64,000 nucleotides of DNA from Muribaculaceae bacterium (lineage in GTDB: Bacteria; Bacteroidota; Bacteroidia; Bacteroidales; Muribaculaceae), in contig JAGBIJ010000062.1 in assembly GCA_017935045.1 (NCBI GenBank), positions 62,001-126,000 of the forward strand, in the 5' to 3' direction. Numbering within the stretch: the first letter of the stretch is position 1; each line of letters starts with the position of its first letter. The notes below the pieces were generated by a model. That model was not told the origin of the DNA. It searched no databases and saw nothing but the letters and a program-made list of their open reading frames with translations. A program made the position numbers and the translations under genes. Below, piece by piece: positions 45,193 to 52,632 of this stretch.

Positions 45193-45555
45193 TTACCATT
45201 TCCGCCATCTTTCACCATTAAGCCTTAACTGCCCAACATTAGTTCCTTTATTGACCGCATAAGTCAAAGTTCCTGTCATAGTCACTGTACGATTACCCAC
45301 ATAAATTTCCACTGTAATAGGAACATCGGTAACGTAATTGCCTCCGACTCGTCCGTTATCTTTAACATGCCATTCTCCTCTACGGCTCTCAGGCGCACCT
45401 TGTGCTTTATAAACGACCATTCCATTGTTGTAAAAGTCAAGGGTTTGTCCATCTTTTTCGTAAGTCGTTCCATCGCTCCCGAAATCAGGCTTGGCTGCAA
45501 AGACAACAGTAACTGATAAAATCGCTACTGTTATCAAAAATAGGAATCTTTTCAT
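45193..45555 (-). CDS. Hypothetical small secreted protein, AT-rich gene
   Basis: 120 residues, not recognised. Signal peptide residues 1-20 (KRFLFLITVAILSVTVVFA), then a beta-rich mature part (TYEKDGQTLDFYNNGMVVYK; TVEIYVGNRTVTMTGTLTY) ending RLNGERWRKW. ATG at 45555 is preferred over a TTG two codons upstream. A TAcgtTTTG-like sequence 3 nt upstream may be a poor -7 box. It is preceded by the terminator of the predicted ncRNA and followed by the MITE-like element. Confidence 0.6.
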   Translation of the reverse strand: MKRFLFLITVAILSVTVVFAAKPDFGSDGTTYEKDGQTLDFYNNGMVVYKAQGAPESRRGEWHVKDNGRVGGNYVTDVPITVEIYVGNRTVTMTGTLTYAVNKGTNVGQLRLNGERWRKW

Positions 45556-45596
45556 ACGCAAAACGTATTTAGAGGTCTACAGTCCTTCGACCATTA

Positions 45597-45633
45597 TAAA
45601 ATAAAAGAAGCGTGGACTGCTATGCCACGCCTT
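45597..45633 (-). terminator. Terminator of the predicted ncRNA
   Basis: GCGTGG/CCACGC stem (45610-45615 with 45625-45630), extended by AAG/CTT around a bulged C, followed on the minus strand by CTTTTATTTTAT. Confidence 0.75.
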
Positions 45634-45819
45634 AAGTAGAAGGTGGTCGGATTACCTTTGTATGCAGATGTGGAATAAACAGCTCCACGCCTTATGACGT
45701 GAAGACAGTTAAGCCAACTTCTTGCATACGTGAGTAAGTTTCCGACGCTTCTCTACTACAAGATGATGGGCATAACGCCTCTTATTTTTCAATACATTGA
45801 ATTGGAATACCTCCAATTC
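45597..45819 (-). ncRNA. Predicted structured non-coding RNA, about 220 nt (6S-like or new)
   Basis: Transcript predicted from its own promoter (start about 45819) to its own terminator (45633-45597). The 5' end is a perfect 8-bp hairpin GAATTGGA/TCCAATTC (45819-45799). A long rod follows: CTCTACT-side stem (45757-45751 with 45641-45635), internal loop, GTCGG/CCGAC (45746-45742 with 45650-45646), then GTATGCA/TGCATAC (45729-45723 with 45666-45660), enclosing a GTGGA/TCCAC hairpin (45688-45670). No usable reading frame is present. The rod with interruptions recalls 6S RNA; no family match could be tested. Confidence 0.6.
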
Positions 45820-45823
45820 GCTA

Positions 45824-45855
45824 CAAAATTACAAATATATTTATTGGCAGCCAAA
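45824..45855 (-). promoter_or_regulatory. Strong promoter of the predicted ncRNA
   Basis: On the minus strand: TTTG (45855-45852), exactly 20-nt spacer, TAATTTTG (45831-45824). A second perfect -7 box TATATTTG (45839-45832) lies directly upstream of the first. The start point falls at the base of the 5' hairpin. Confidence 0.75.
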
Positions 45856-46030
45856 TTTTACACGATATTTTTCGTAGTATAAGCATAAAATTTAGGTATG
45901 GTCAGAGACGAGGGTGGTTTGGTCGAAGTAATTGAACATCTGCCCTATTGCATTGTTCGGCGTAATGGGGGGCAGAAGTTCTTAACTATCGGGTGTCTTC
46001 AGTTTTTGTAATTAGCTTTGAGATATCTAA

Positions 46031-46073
46031 CGACACAAGGAACGCACCGCCGGGCGGTGCGCTCCTTGTGTCG
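46031..46073 (-). terminator. Long hairpin at the end of the glg operon
   Basis: CGACACAAGGA plus CGCACCGC pair with GCGGTGCG plus TCCTTGTGTCG around CGG, one mismatch in about 20 bp. It lies 25 nt after the glgP stop. Only a short T-poor tail follows, so it may terminate weakly or protect the 3' end. Between 45860 and 46030 nothing else is recognised, apart from a 7-bp TCTGCCC/GGGCAGA inverted repeat. Confidence 0.6.
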
Positions 46074-46098
46074 GAAAGGGGTATATGGTATGGGGCTA

Positions 46099-48663
46099 TC
46101 AGAACCAGCGGGTGTAGGCGAAGTCCATACGGTGCGGCAGAGCCGGGTTGGAGGGGTACATGCGGAAGCTGTAGGCGTATTCGCCGGCGCGACGCAGGTG
46201 GTCTTTAAGCTCGTAGGTCACGATGCTGCCGTCTTCTTTGACGGGCTTGAGGGGCAGTGTGCCGGCGAAGGTGCGCTGGCCGTCGACCACTTTGTTGACT
46301 ACGAGCTCTACGCCGATGCTCTTACCCAGGCCCTTGGTGTCGAGCGTGCAGATGGCTACCATCTCGGAGCCTGCGTGGGGTACTACACCCTGCTCCACGA
46401 TGTTGATGTTGGCGTTGATGACGTGTATCTGATCCCACTTGGATGCCACGTCTTCTTTCCATGCCACGATGTCGCGGGCCTCGCGGAAGTCGTCGGCCTT
46501 GAGCGCTGCGGCACGCTTGGCTTCGGGGGCGTAGAAGCGGTCGATGTAATCATCGAGCTGACGCTTCATGGTAAAGTGGGGAGCGATATGGCCGATGGAG
46601 CCTTTGATGTACTGTATCCACTCGGGGCTGTAGCCCTTGGAGTTCTTGGCGAAGTAGAGGGGTACGATTTCGTTCTCAAGCATGGAGTAGATGGTGGCTG
46701 CGTCGAGCTTGTCCTGCTGTGCCTGGTCTGTGAAAGTACGCTTGTCGGTCAGGGCCCAGCCGGCTTTTTCGTCGAAGCGGTAGCCTTCGTACCACCATCC
46801 GTCGAGTACGGAGAAGTTGAGTACGCCGTTCATCTCGGCTTTCTCGCCGGAGGTGCCGGATGCCTCGAGGGGACGGGTCGGGGTGTTGAGCCAGATGTCG
46901 ACACCGGATACCAGACGCTTGGCGACAATCATGTTGTAGTCCTCAAGGAAGATGATCTTGCCGAGGAACTGGGGCATGCGGCTGATCTCCATGATGCGCT
47001 TGATCAGACCCTGGCCGGCGCCGTCAGCTGGGTGGGCTTTGCCGGAGAAGACGAACTGCACGGGGAACTGCTCGTTGTTGACTATCTTGGCCAGACGCTC
47101 AAGGTCGGTAAAGAGCAGGTGAGCGCGTTTATAGGTGGCGAAGCGGCGTGCGAAGCCTATGATGAGGGCGTTGGGATTGATTTTGTCTACTATCTTCATC
47201 ACGGCTGTGGGGTCTCCCTGGTTGGCGAGCCACTTTTCCTTGAAATCTTTCTTTACGAAGTCGATGAATTTGTTCTTCATGCGGGTGCGCATGTTCCAGA
47301 TTTCCTCATCGGTAACCTTGAAGATACCCTCCCAGGCCTTGGGGTCGCTCTGGTTGGCGAAAACCTGGTCGCCGAGCTTGCTGGCATAGAATTCTTTCCA
47401 TTCGGATGCGGCCCAGGTAGGCATGTGTACGCCGTTGGTAACGTAGCCTACGTGACTCTCTTCGGGGGCATAGCCTTTCCATACGCCGGCGAACATCTTC
47501 TTGCTGACCTCGCCGTGGAGCCAGCTTACGCCGTTGGCCTCCTGGCAGGTGTTCAGAGCGAAGACGGACATGGAGAAGCGCTCGTTGGTGTCGGGGTTCT
47601 CGCGGCCCATGTTCATCAGGTCGCTCCAGGAGATGCCGAGCTTGGCGGGATACTCGCCGAGGTATTTGCCGAAGAGGCTTTCCTCAAAGTAGTCGTGGCC
47701 GGCGGGCACGGGTGTGTGGACAGTGTAAAGCGAGCTTGCGCGTACCACTTCGAGAGCTACGTTGAAGGGGAGGTGATCCTGCTGTACATAGTCTACGAGG
47801 CGCTGCAGGTTGAGCAGAGCCGCGTGACCCTCGTTGGCGTGGTAGATGTCGGTATGGATGCCGAGCTTGTTGAGCATATAGATACCGCCGATACCGAGCA
47901 GATACTCCTGCTTGATACGGTTCTCCCAGTCGCCGCCGTAGAGCTTGTGGGTTATGACGCGGTCGAACTCGGAGTTCATATCGAAGTCGGTGTCAAGCAG
48001 ATAGAGCTTCATGCGGCCTACGTTGACACGCCATACGTGGCAGTAGATGATGCGGCCGGGGAAGGGTACCTCAAGAATCATGGGCTGTCCGTCCTCTCCC
48101 ATGACCTGGTCGATGGGAAGCTGGGCGAAGTTCTGCGCCTCGTAGTTGGCTATCTGCTGGCCGTCGATGGAAAGGGTCTGGGTAAAGTAACCGAAGCGGT
48201 AGAGGAATCCGACGGCGGTCATGTCCACGCGGGAATCGGAAGCCTGCTTGATATAGTCGCCGGCAAGCACACCGAGGCCGCCGGAATATATTTTCAGACA
48301 GTTGCAGAGACCATACTCCATTGAGAAATAGCTGACAGAGGGAACGTCGGTACGCATGGGCTCGGCCATGTAAGCCTTGAAGTCGTCGTACACCTTCTTC
48401 ATGCGCTTGAGGTACGCCTTGTCGTTGAGCACCTCCTGGATGCGTTCGAAGCTGAGACGCTGGAGCAGCATCACGGGATTCTCGCCTGTAGCGCGCCACA
48501 GGTCGATATCCAGGTCCTTGAACAGTTGCTTACCCTCGCTATTCCATACCCACCAGAGGTTCTTGGAGAGTTCCTCAAGGGGTTTGAGCTCTTTGGGGAG
48601 TTCGGCGCGTACCGTGATGTCGCGCCATGCGGGAGAGTTGGTGTTGCTTACTTGCAGTTTCAT
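46099..48663 (-). CDS. glgP: Alpha-glucan (glycogen/starch) phosphorylase, GT35
   Basis: 854-residue PLP-dependent phosphorylase releasing glucose-1-phosphate from glycogen or maltodextrin. It is the shorter alpha-glucan phosphorylase type, with an N-terminal extension (NLWWVWNSEGKQLFKDLDID) absent from the E. coli MalP type. Active-site stretches: FSMEYGLCNCLKIYSGGLGV, HANEGHAALL, ARRFATYKRAHLLF, and the PLP-Lys segment EASGTSGEKAEMNGVLNFS. It begins 39 nt after glgA on the same strand, so synthesis and breakdown genes share one message. A large open frame on the opposite strand is a shadow. Confidence 0.96.
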   Translation of the reverse strand: MKLQVSNTNSPAWRDITVRAELPKELKPLEELSKNLWWVWNSEGKQLFKDLDIDLWRATGENPVMLLQRLSFERIQEVLNDKAYLKRMKKVYDDFKAYMAEPMRTDVPSVSYFSMEYGLCNCLKIYSGGLGVLAGDYIKQASDSRVDMTAVGFLYRFGYFTQTLSIDGQQIANYEAQNFAQLPIDQVMGEDGQPMILEVPFPGRIIYCHVWRVNVGRMKLYLLDTDFDMNSEFDRVITHKLYGGDWENRIKQEYLLGIGGIYMLNKLGIHTDIYHANEGHAALLNLQRLVDYVQQDHLPFNVALEVVRASSLYTVHTPVPAGHDYFEESLFGKYLGEYPAKLGISWSDLMNMGRENPDTNERFSMSVFALNTCQEANGVSWLHGEVSKKMFAGVWKGYAPEESHVGYVTNGVHMPTWAASEWKEFYASKLGDQVFANQSDPKAWEGIFKVTDEEIWNMRTRMKNKFIDFVKKDFKEKWLANQGDPTAVMKIVDKINPNALIIGFARRFATYKRAHLLFTDLERLAKIVNNEQFPVQFVFSGKAHPADGAGQGLIKRIMEISRMPQFLGKIIFLEDYNMIVAKRLVSGVDIWLNTPTRPLEASGTSGEKAEMNGVLNFSVLDGWWYEGYRFDEKAGWALTDKRTFTDQAQQDKLDAATIYSMLENEIVPLYFAKNSKGYSPEWIQYIKGSIGHIAPHFTMKRQLDDYIDRFYAPEAKRAAALKADDFREARDIVAWKEDVASKWDQIHVINANINIVEQGVVPHAGSEMVAICTLDTKGLGKSIGVELVVNKVVDGQRTFAGTLPLKPVKEDGSIVTYELKDHLRRAGEYAYSFRMYPSNPALPHRMDFAYTRWF

Positions 48664-48701
48664 ATACTATAAAATCTGTAATATTTACTTAGTTAAGGGA
48701 T

Positions 48702-50453
48702 TTATTTGTTTTGCAGACGTGCGTCACGCCGCCGTAAGGCGACGGCGAAAGCGTCCAGATAATGTCTGATGAAAAGTGACCAGTCGGCCATTGATGCGGT
48801 TCTTGCGGCGGCGTTGCCGACTTCGGCGGCGGCTTTTGCCGACAGTGAGGCGATAAAAGCTGTCTTGCGGGCTATGGAGTCAGCCGCAGCAAGGTAGTTG
48901 TGGTCATTGCGTTCCACGACTTCAGCGCCGTCCTCAGCAAAGGTGGCGGGAGTCTCGTCAAGTATCCATTGGCCGAATCCGGCCTTGTCGGTGCTGACGG
49001 TAGGCACGCCGAAAGCTATGCTTTCAAGCGGAGTATAGCCCCAGGGCTCGTAATAAGAGGGGAAGACGGTCAGATCCAGAGCGGGGAGCAAGTCGTAATA
49101 AGATATGTCAAGCACACCGTCCTTGCCGTCGAGATAGCAGGGAATGTATATGTAAGTGACCTTGTCGTGCGAACCGTTGACGTTCAGGGAGCGCAGACGG
49201 CATGCTATGGCGTCGGAATCCTCGTTGTTAAGGCGATGGCTGAGGAAATTGACCTCCGCCTGTCCTGACATACGGCCGTCCATTCTGTCGCGCAGGCCGG
49301 CCTGAGGCTCCTTGACCCATGCCGGTACAAGTATGAGCGCCAGCGCCTGACGTTCGGAGTCGGCCATGTCATGGGCGTAACGCTGCATGGAATCAATAAA
49401 CAGGTCGATGCCTTTGTTGCGGTATTCATTGCGGCCTGAGGTGGCTACCAGCAGCGTATCGGAGGCAAATGTCTTGCCGGTCAGCGCCGATGCAAGCGCA
49501 AGCAGGCGCGCCCGCCCTTTGGCGCGCAGCGTCTTGTATCTGGCAGACGAGGGAACGAAATCAGGTTCGAAACCGTTGGGAGTGACAACCTGAGGCTTAA
49601 CACCGAGCAGCTGCACACATTCGGCTTCGGTCACGCGGCTTACCGTAGTGAAGCAGTCGGCATGAGCCGCGGCCTGCTTCTCCAGAGAGTGCTTGCTCTC
49701 CATATTAAGCTCACGGGCCATCTGGTCGCCGTTATATCCGCTGAAATAGTCGTAAAGAGGCTTTCCGTTGCCACAGATGCTGCGGCCGATGCTTGTGGCG
49801 TGGGTGGTAAAGAGTGTGGCTATGCGGGGAGCCGTATCCTCAAGGTAAAGGAGCCCCATGCCTGTGGTCCACTCGTCGAAATGAGCCACCGTATGCTCCG
49901 GATTGTCGCCCAGATGCTCAGTCAGAGCCTTGATGACGATAGCCGAGGCCACGGCGAAAGCGCATCCCTCGCCATAATCGCCATACGCATGCAGCGAGTC
50001 GACGCCAAATCGCTCCCACATACGCCCGTATATTTCAGGCAGATGCTCATATATTCCGGCAAAATTCACAAGTACGGCCAACGGCTGGCCGGGTACCTGC
50101 CAACGTCCGACCCGTATGCTGATGCCGTATGGCAGCTTCAGTCCGGACGCCGCATTGCGCAAAAGCGTCTTGTATTCCTTAAATACAGGCGACGGATTCT
50201 CGGCTGTCCAGACATCCGGACCGATGAATATTGTCGCGTCCTTATGCAGAGTCTGAAGCACGCGCGCTTTGGTAGAGAGGACAGTATATATACCCCCTAT
50301 CTTGTTGCACACTTCCCAACTGGTCTCATATATGCGATCAGGAGCGATAGCAACGTCATCAGAGGCGCCAGAAACAGGGTTTCCACCGCCTTTAGGATAA
50401 TTCTGCATACGACATCGACTGCCATCGGCAGTAATGCTGTCAGTCTTTTGCAT
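48702..50453 (-). CDS. glgA: Glycogen synthase, GT3 family
   Basis: 583-residue GT3 glycogen synthase, the eukaryote-like type found in Bacteroidetes, unrelated in length to the GT5 GlgA of proteobacteria. Motifs: ETSWEVCNKIGGIYTVLSTK (N-terminal donor/regulatory site), HFDEWTTGMGLLYLE, ATLFTTHATSIGRS, VVTPNGFEPDF and FPSYYEPWGYTPLES (the Glu pair of the C-terminal domain). It elongates alpha-1,4-glucan from a nucleotide-glucose. It heads the glgA-glgP unit with a perfect promoter about 90 nt upstream. Confidence 0.95.
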   Translation of the reverse strand: MQKTDSITADGSRCRMQNYPKGGGNPVSGASDDVAIAPDRIYETSWEVCNKIGGIYTVLSTKARVLQTLHKDATIFIGPDVWTAENPSPVFKEYKTLLRNAASGLKLPYGISIRVGRWQVPGQPLAVLVNFAGIYEHLPEIYGRMWERFGVDSLHAYGDYGEGCAFAVASAIVIKALTEHLGDNPEHTVAHFDEWTTGMGLLYLEDTAPRIATLFTTHATSIGRSICGNGKPLYDYFSGYNGDQMARELNMESKHSLEKQAAAHADCFTTVSRVTEAECVQLLGVKPQVVTPNGFEPDFVPSSARYKTLRAKGRARLLALASALTGKTFASDTLLVATSGRNEYRNKGIDLFIDSMQRYAHDMADSERQALALILVPAWVKEPQAGLRDRMDGRMSGQAEVNFLSHRLNNEDSDAIACRLRSLNVNGSHDKVTYIYIPCYLDGKDGVLDISYYDLLPALDLTVFPSYYEPWGYTPLESIAFGVPTVSTDKAGFGQWILDETPATFAEDGAEVVERNDHNYLAAADSIARKTAFIASLSAKAAAEVGNAAARTASMADWSLFIRHYLDAFAVALRRRDARLQNK

Positions 50454-50480
50454 ATTCTATTGGTTAATATTTACACTCAA

Positions 50481-50499
50481 TGTATTGATAATCAATACA
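50481..50499. promoter_or_regulatory. 19-bp palindrome in the glgA leader
   Basis: TGTATTGAT, A, ATCAATACA: perfect 9-bp arms lying between the predicted start point (about 50539) and the glgA ATG (50453). It is AT-rich and so more likely a protein-binding site than a strong RNA hairpin. Confidence 0.5.
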
Positions 50500-50543
50500 C
50501 ATTTAAAATATGAATAAAACTGCTATTTCTATCTTTTATGGCG

Positions 50544-50575
50544 CAAAGTTACTAAAAAAAAACATAACTGCCAAA
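50544..50575 (-). promoter_or_regulatory. Promoter of glgA-glgP
   Basis: On minus: TTTG (50575-50572), exactly 20-nt spacer, TAACTTTG (50551-50544). Perfect match to both boxes. Confidence 0.8.
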
Positions 50576-50633
50576 TTCATACGCACGCGTGACAGATGTT
50601 TTTTCAGTGTCGCCTGCGGGCAGCATGGCCTCC

Positions 50634-51182
50634 TCAGTCATGCAATATCACGGGAAAGCCCAGCAAGCCCTCCGCCACTTCCACCCGGATACGGCTTCCA
50701 TTCCTGGTTTTCACATATTTGTCGACACCTACAGGTTTGTCATAGCGTCCGTAACCGGGAACATCGAGCTGCAGCTTATAGGTATAATATGTACCGGCCG
50801 GGCGCGAGCGGCCTTTTACCCCGGGACGGTAACGGGTATGCTGCTGCTTTGCGCGTCCCACGACGGTAGCCGTTACCTCCCGGCAAGTATCGCCCGAAAC
50901 ACCCCAATAATTGGCGCCGGCAACAAGGAACGCCCCCAGTGTCCCGGCAACAGCGAACTGTACGGCGCGCCCCAGCCAGAGTTCCTTCAAAGCCAGCAGA
51001 CGGCACCAGCGGCGGGAAGGCGCGGCGGCAGCGGCCAATCCGACGCCGACGCCTACACATGGTAACAGCCACCACGGCATCAGCGTACGCCCATACAAGG
51101 CCATGCTCAATCCTATACAGATGATTACCAATATTATAAGCAATACAGCAATTACTACGGGCTGGATAACTTCACGTTTCAT
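50634..51182 (-). CDS. Hypothetical inner-membrane protein
   Basis: 182 residues, not recognised. Start ATG at 51182. Three hydrophobic segments (about residues 8-30, 37-55 and 73-92), then a soluble C-terminal part with beta-strand pattern (YYTYKLQLDVPGYGRYDKPV; YVKTRNGSRIRVEVAEGLLG). The soluble part follows a membrane stretch and probably faces the periplasm or cytoplasm as a small beta domain. It is divergent from the M48 protease gene, and a -7 box lies 5 nt upstream. Confidence 0.65.
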   Translation of the reverse strand: MKREVIQPVVIAVLLIILVIICIGLSMALYGRTLMPWWLLPCVGVGVGLAAAAAPSRRWCRLLALKELWLGRAVQFAVAGTLGAFLVAGANYWGVSGDTCREVTATVVGRAKQQHTRYRPGVKGRSRPAGTYYTYKLQLDVPGYGRYDKPVGVDKYVKTRNGSRIRVEVAEGLLGFPVILHD

Positions 51183-51187
51183 GGGGA

Positions 51188-51195
51188 CAAAGTTA
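51188..51195 (-). promoter_or_regulatory. Predicted -7 box next to the start of the membrane protein gene
   Basis: TAACTTTG on minus, 5 nt from the ATG at 51182; TGTG (51217-51214) stands 18 nt upstream. Predicts a leader of only 1-3 nt. Confidence 0.5.
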
Positions 51196-51204
51196 GCGAA
51201 AAAT

Positions 51205-51236
51205 ATTGTATAGCACACGGAATATTTGTAAATTTG
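51205..51236 (+). promoter_or_regulatory. Promoter of the M48 protease gene
   Basis: ATTG (51205-51208, one mismatch), 20-nt spacer, TAAATTTG (51229-51236, perfect). Leader about 17 nt. It overlaps the region of the divergent promoter at 51188-51217. Confidence 0.65.
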
Positions 51237-51257
51237 CAATTCAAAATCCACTGACAA

Positions 51258-52049
51258 ATGAAAAAATTCTTACTTACAGTATTCAGTGTAGCAGCACTGC
51301 TTTGCGCACCCGTGGAGGGCCACGCGCAGTTCAATCTGAAAAAAGCCATAAACTCCGGTCTCAACGCAGGCAAAGCCCTGACACTGACTGACGCCCAGAT
51401 GACAGCGTACGTCAAAGAGTACATCGACTGGATGGACACCCACAATAAGGTCTCTGACGACAACAGCCCTTATACCCAGCGTCTGAAACGTCTGACCGCC
51501 GGCCTGACGGAAGTAGAAGGCATACCCTTGAATTTCAAAGTGTACGAAGTAATCGATGTCAACGCCTTCGCCTGCGCTGACGGCAGTGTACGTGTCTTTT
51601 CGTCGCTTATGGACATCATGAGTGACGACGAATTGCTCGGAGTAATCGGCCATGAAGTCGGCCATGTGGCTCACAAGGACTCCAAGAAGGCATTCCGCAC
51701 CGCCCTGCTTACCTCCGCGCTCAAGGATGCCGTAGGCTCCACCGGCAGCACAGCCGCAGCCCTTACCGACTCGCAGCTCGGCAGCCTCGGAGAAGCCCTG
51801 GTAAACGCCAACTACTCGCAGAAGCAGGAGCGCAATGCCGATGACTACGGATACGAGTTCCTCAAGTCACACGGCAAGAATCCGGCTGCCATGGCTCTCT
51901 CGTTCAAGAAACTCAAGAGCCTGCAGGAAGAAGCTGCAGCGCAGAAAAGCAGCAAAATCAATCAACTGTTTTCCACTCATCCCGACATCGACGCCCGCAT
52001 CAAGCGAATGGAGGAACGCGCCAAGAAGGACGGACTGACAGTCGAATAA
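51258..52049 (+). CDS. M48-family zinc metalloprotease, exported
   Basis: 263-residue peptidase of the BepA/LoiP-like M48 group. Signal peptide residues 1-24 (ending VEGHAQ). HExxH zinc motif in IGHEVGHVAHKDS, third ligand Glu in KQERNADDYGYEFL, and the substrate-side FACADGSVRVFSSLMDIM. No transmembrane helix beyond the signal, so it is periplasmic. Related enzymes degrade misfolded outer-membrane proteins. No TPR domain is present. Confidence 0.93.
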   Translation: MKKFLLTVFSVAALLCAPVEGHAQFNLKKAINSGLNAGKALTLTDAQMTAYVKEYIDWMDTHNKVSDDNSPYTQRLKRLTAGLTEVEGIPLNFKVYEVIDVNAFACADGSVRVFSSLMDIMSDDELLGVIGHEVGHVAHKDSKKAFRTALLTSALKDAVGSTGSTAAALTDSQLGSLGEALVNANYSQKQERNADDYGYEFLKSHGKNPAAMALSFKKLKSLQEEAAAQKSSKINQLFSTHPDIDARIKRMEERAKKDGLTVE

Positions 52050-52059
52050 AACGCTTTTT

Positions 52060-52557
52060 CTACCCTCTGCTTTCCATTTCCAGCAGAGCGGCCATTATAT
52101 CCAGGCCGGAAGCATAGCCATGGAGTTTTCCATCGGCACCTACCACGCGGTGGCATGGGCGCATCAGCAGCAGTCTGTTGGCTGCGACAGCCCCTGCCAC
52201 CGCTCTTGCTCCGTCCGGCACCCCGACTGCGGCAGCCAGACCGCCATAGCTTATAGTCTGTCCGCGCCCTATCCTATCCATAGCATTATAGACCTCGCGC
52301 CTGAACGCAGTCCTGGGCTGCTCGAGAACAGGCCTGTCCACTTCATGCTCGCATCCGGCGAAGTAGGCATCCAGCCATTCTGCAGCCTGACGCAATACAG
52401 CGCAATCCGGCTCTCTTACGATATCTCCGGACATCCACGCGGCATACCTCGGAGTGGCGCGCCATACGCACCACGTGAGCACTCCGGCACGAGCCGCTAC
52501 AAACATGTCGCCCAACGGCGTAGCATGATACATATAACTGTCGTAATCTGGTATCAT
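52060..52557 (-). CDS. ogt: Methylated-DNA-protein cysteine methyltransferase
   Basis: 165-residue O6-alkylguanine repair protein that takes the alkyl group onto its own cysteine. The active site is LLLMRPCHRVVGADGKLHGY, and the winged-helix DNA-binding region has GRGQTISYGGLAAAVG and ARAVAGAVAANR. An N-terminal domain of about 75 residues is present, so it is a full Ogt-type protein and not an Ada fusion. It is convergent with the M48 gene. A -7 box lies 4 nt from its ATG. Confidence 0.95.
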   Translation of the reverse strand: MIPDYDSYMYHATPLGDMFVAARAGVLTWCVWRATPRYAAWMSGDIVREPDCAVLRQAAEWLDAYFAGCEHEVDRPVLEQPRTAFRREVYNAMDRIGRGQTISYGGLAAAVGVPDGARAVAGAVAANRLLLMRPCHRVVGADGKLHGYASGLDIMAALLEMESRG

Positions 52558-52561
52558 ACGG

Positions 52562-52569
52562 CAAAATTA
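52562..52569 (-). promoter_or_regulatory. Predicted -7 box next to the ogt start codon
   Basis: CAAAATTA on plus reads TAATTTTG on minus, 4 nt before the ATG at 52557. No -33 TTTG is seen at the usual spacing. Confidence 0.4.
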
Positions 52570-52632
52570 GAAAATAATTCGCATATCGTGTGTCAGTTTT
52601 TTCATATAATTTCGCAAAATAAAACCAAATAA

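Noticed and set aside
46018..48324. 768-codon open frame on plus
   Set aside because: Antisense to glgP over its whole length, with Val/Gly/Tyr-rich composition mirroring phosphorylase codons; no known motif.
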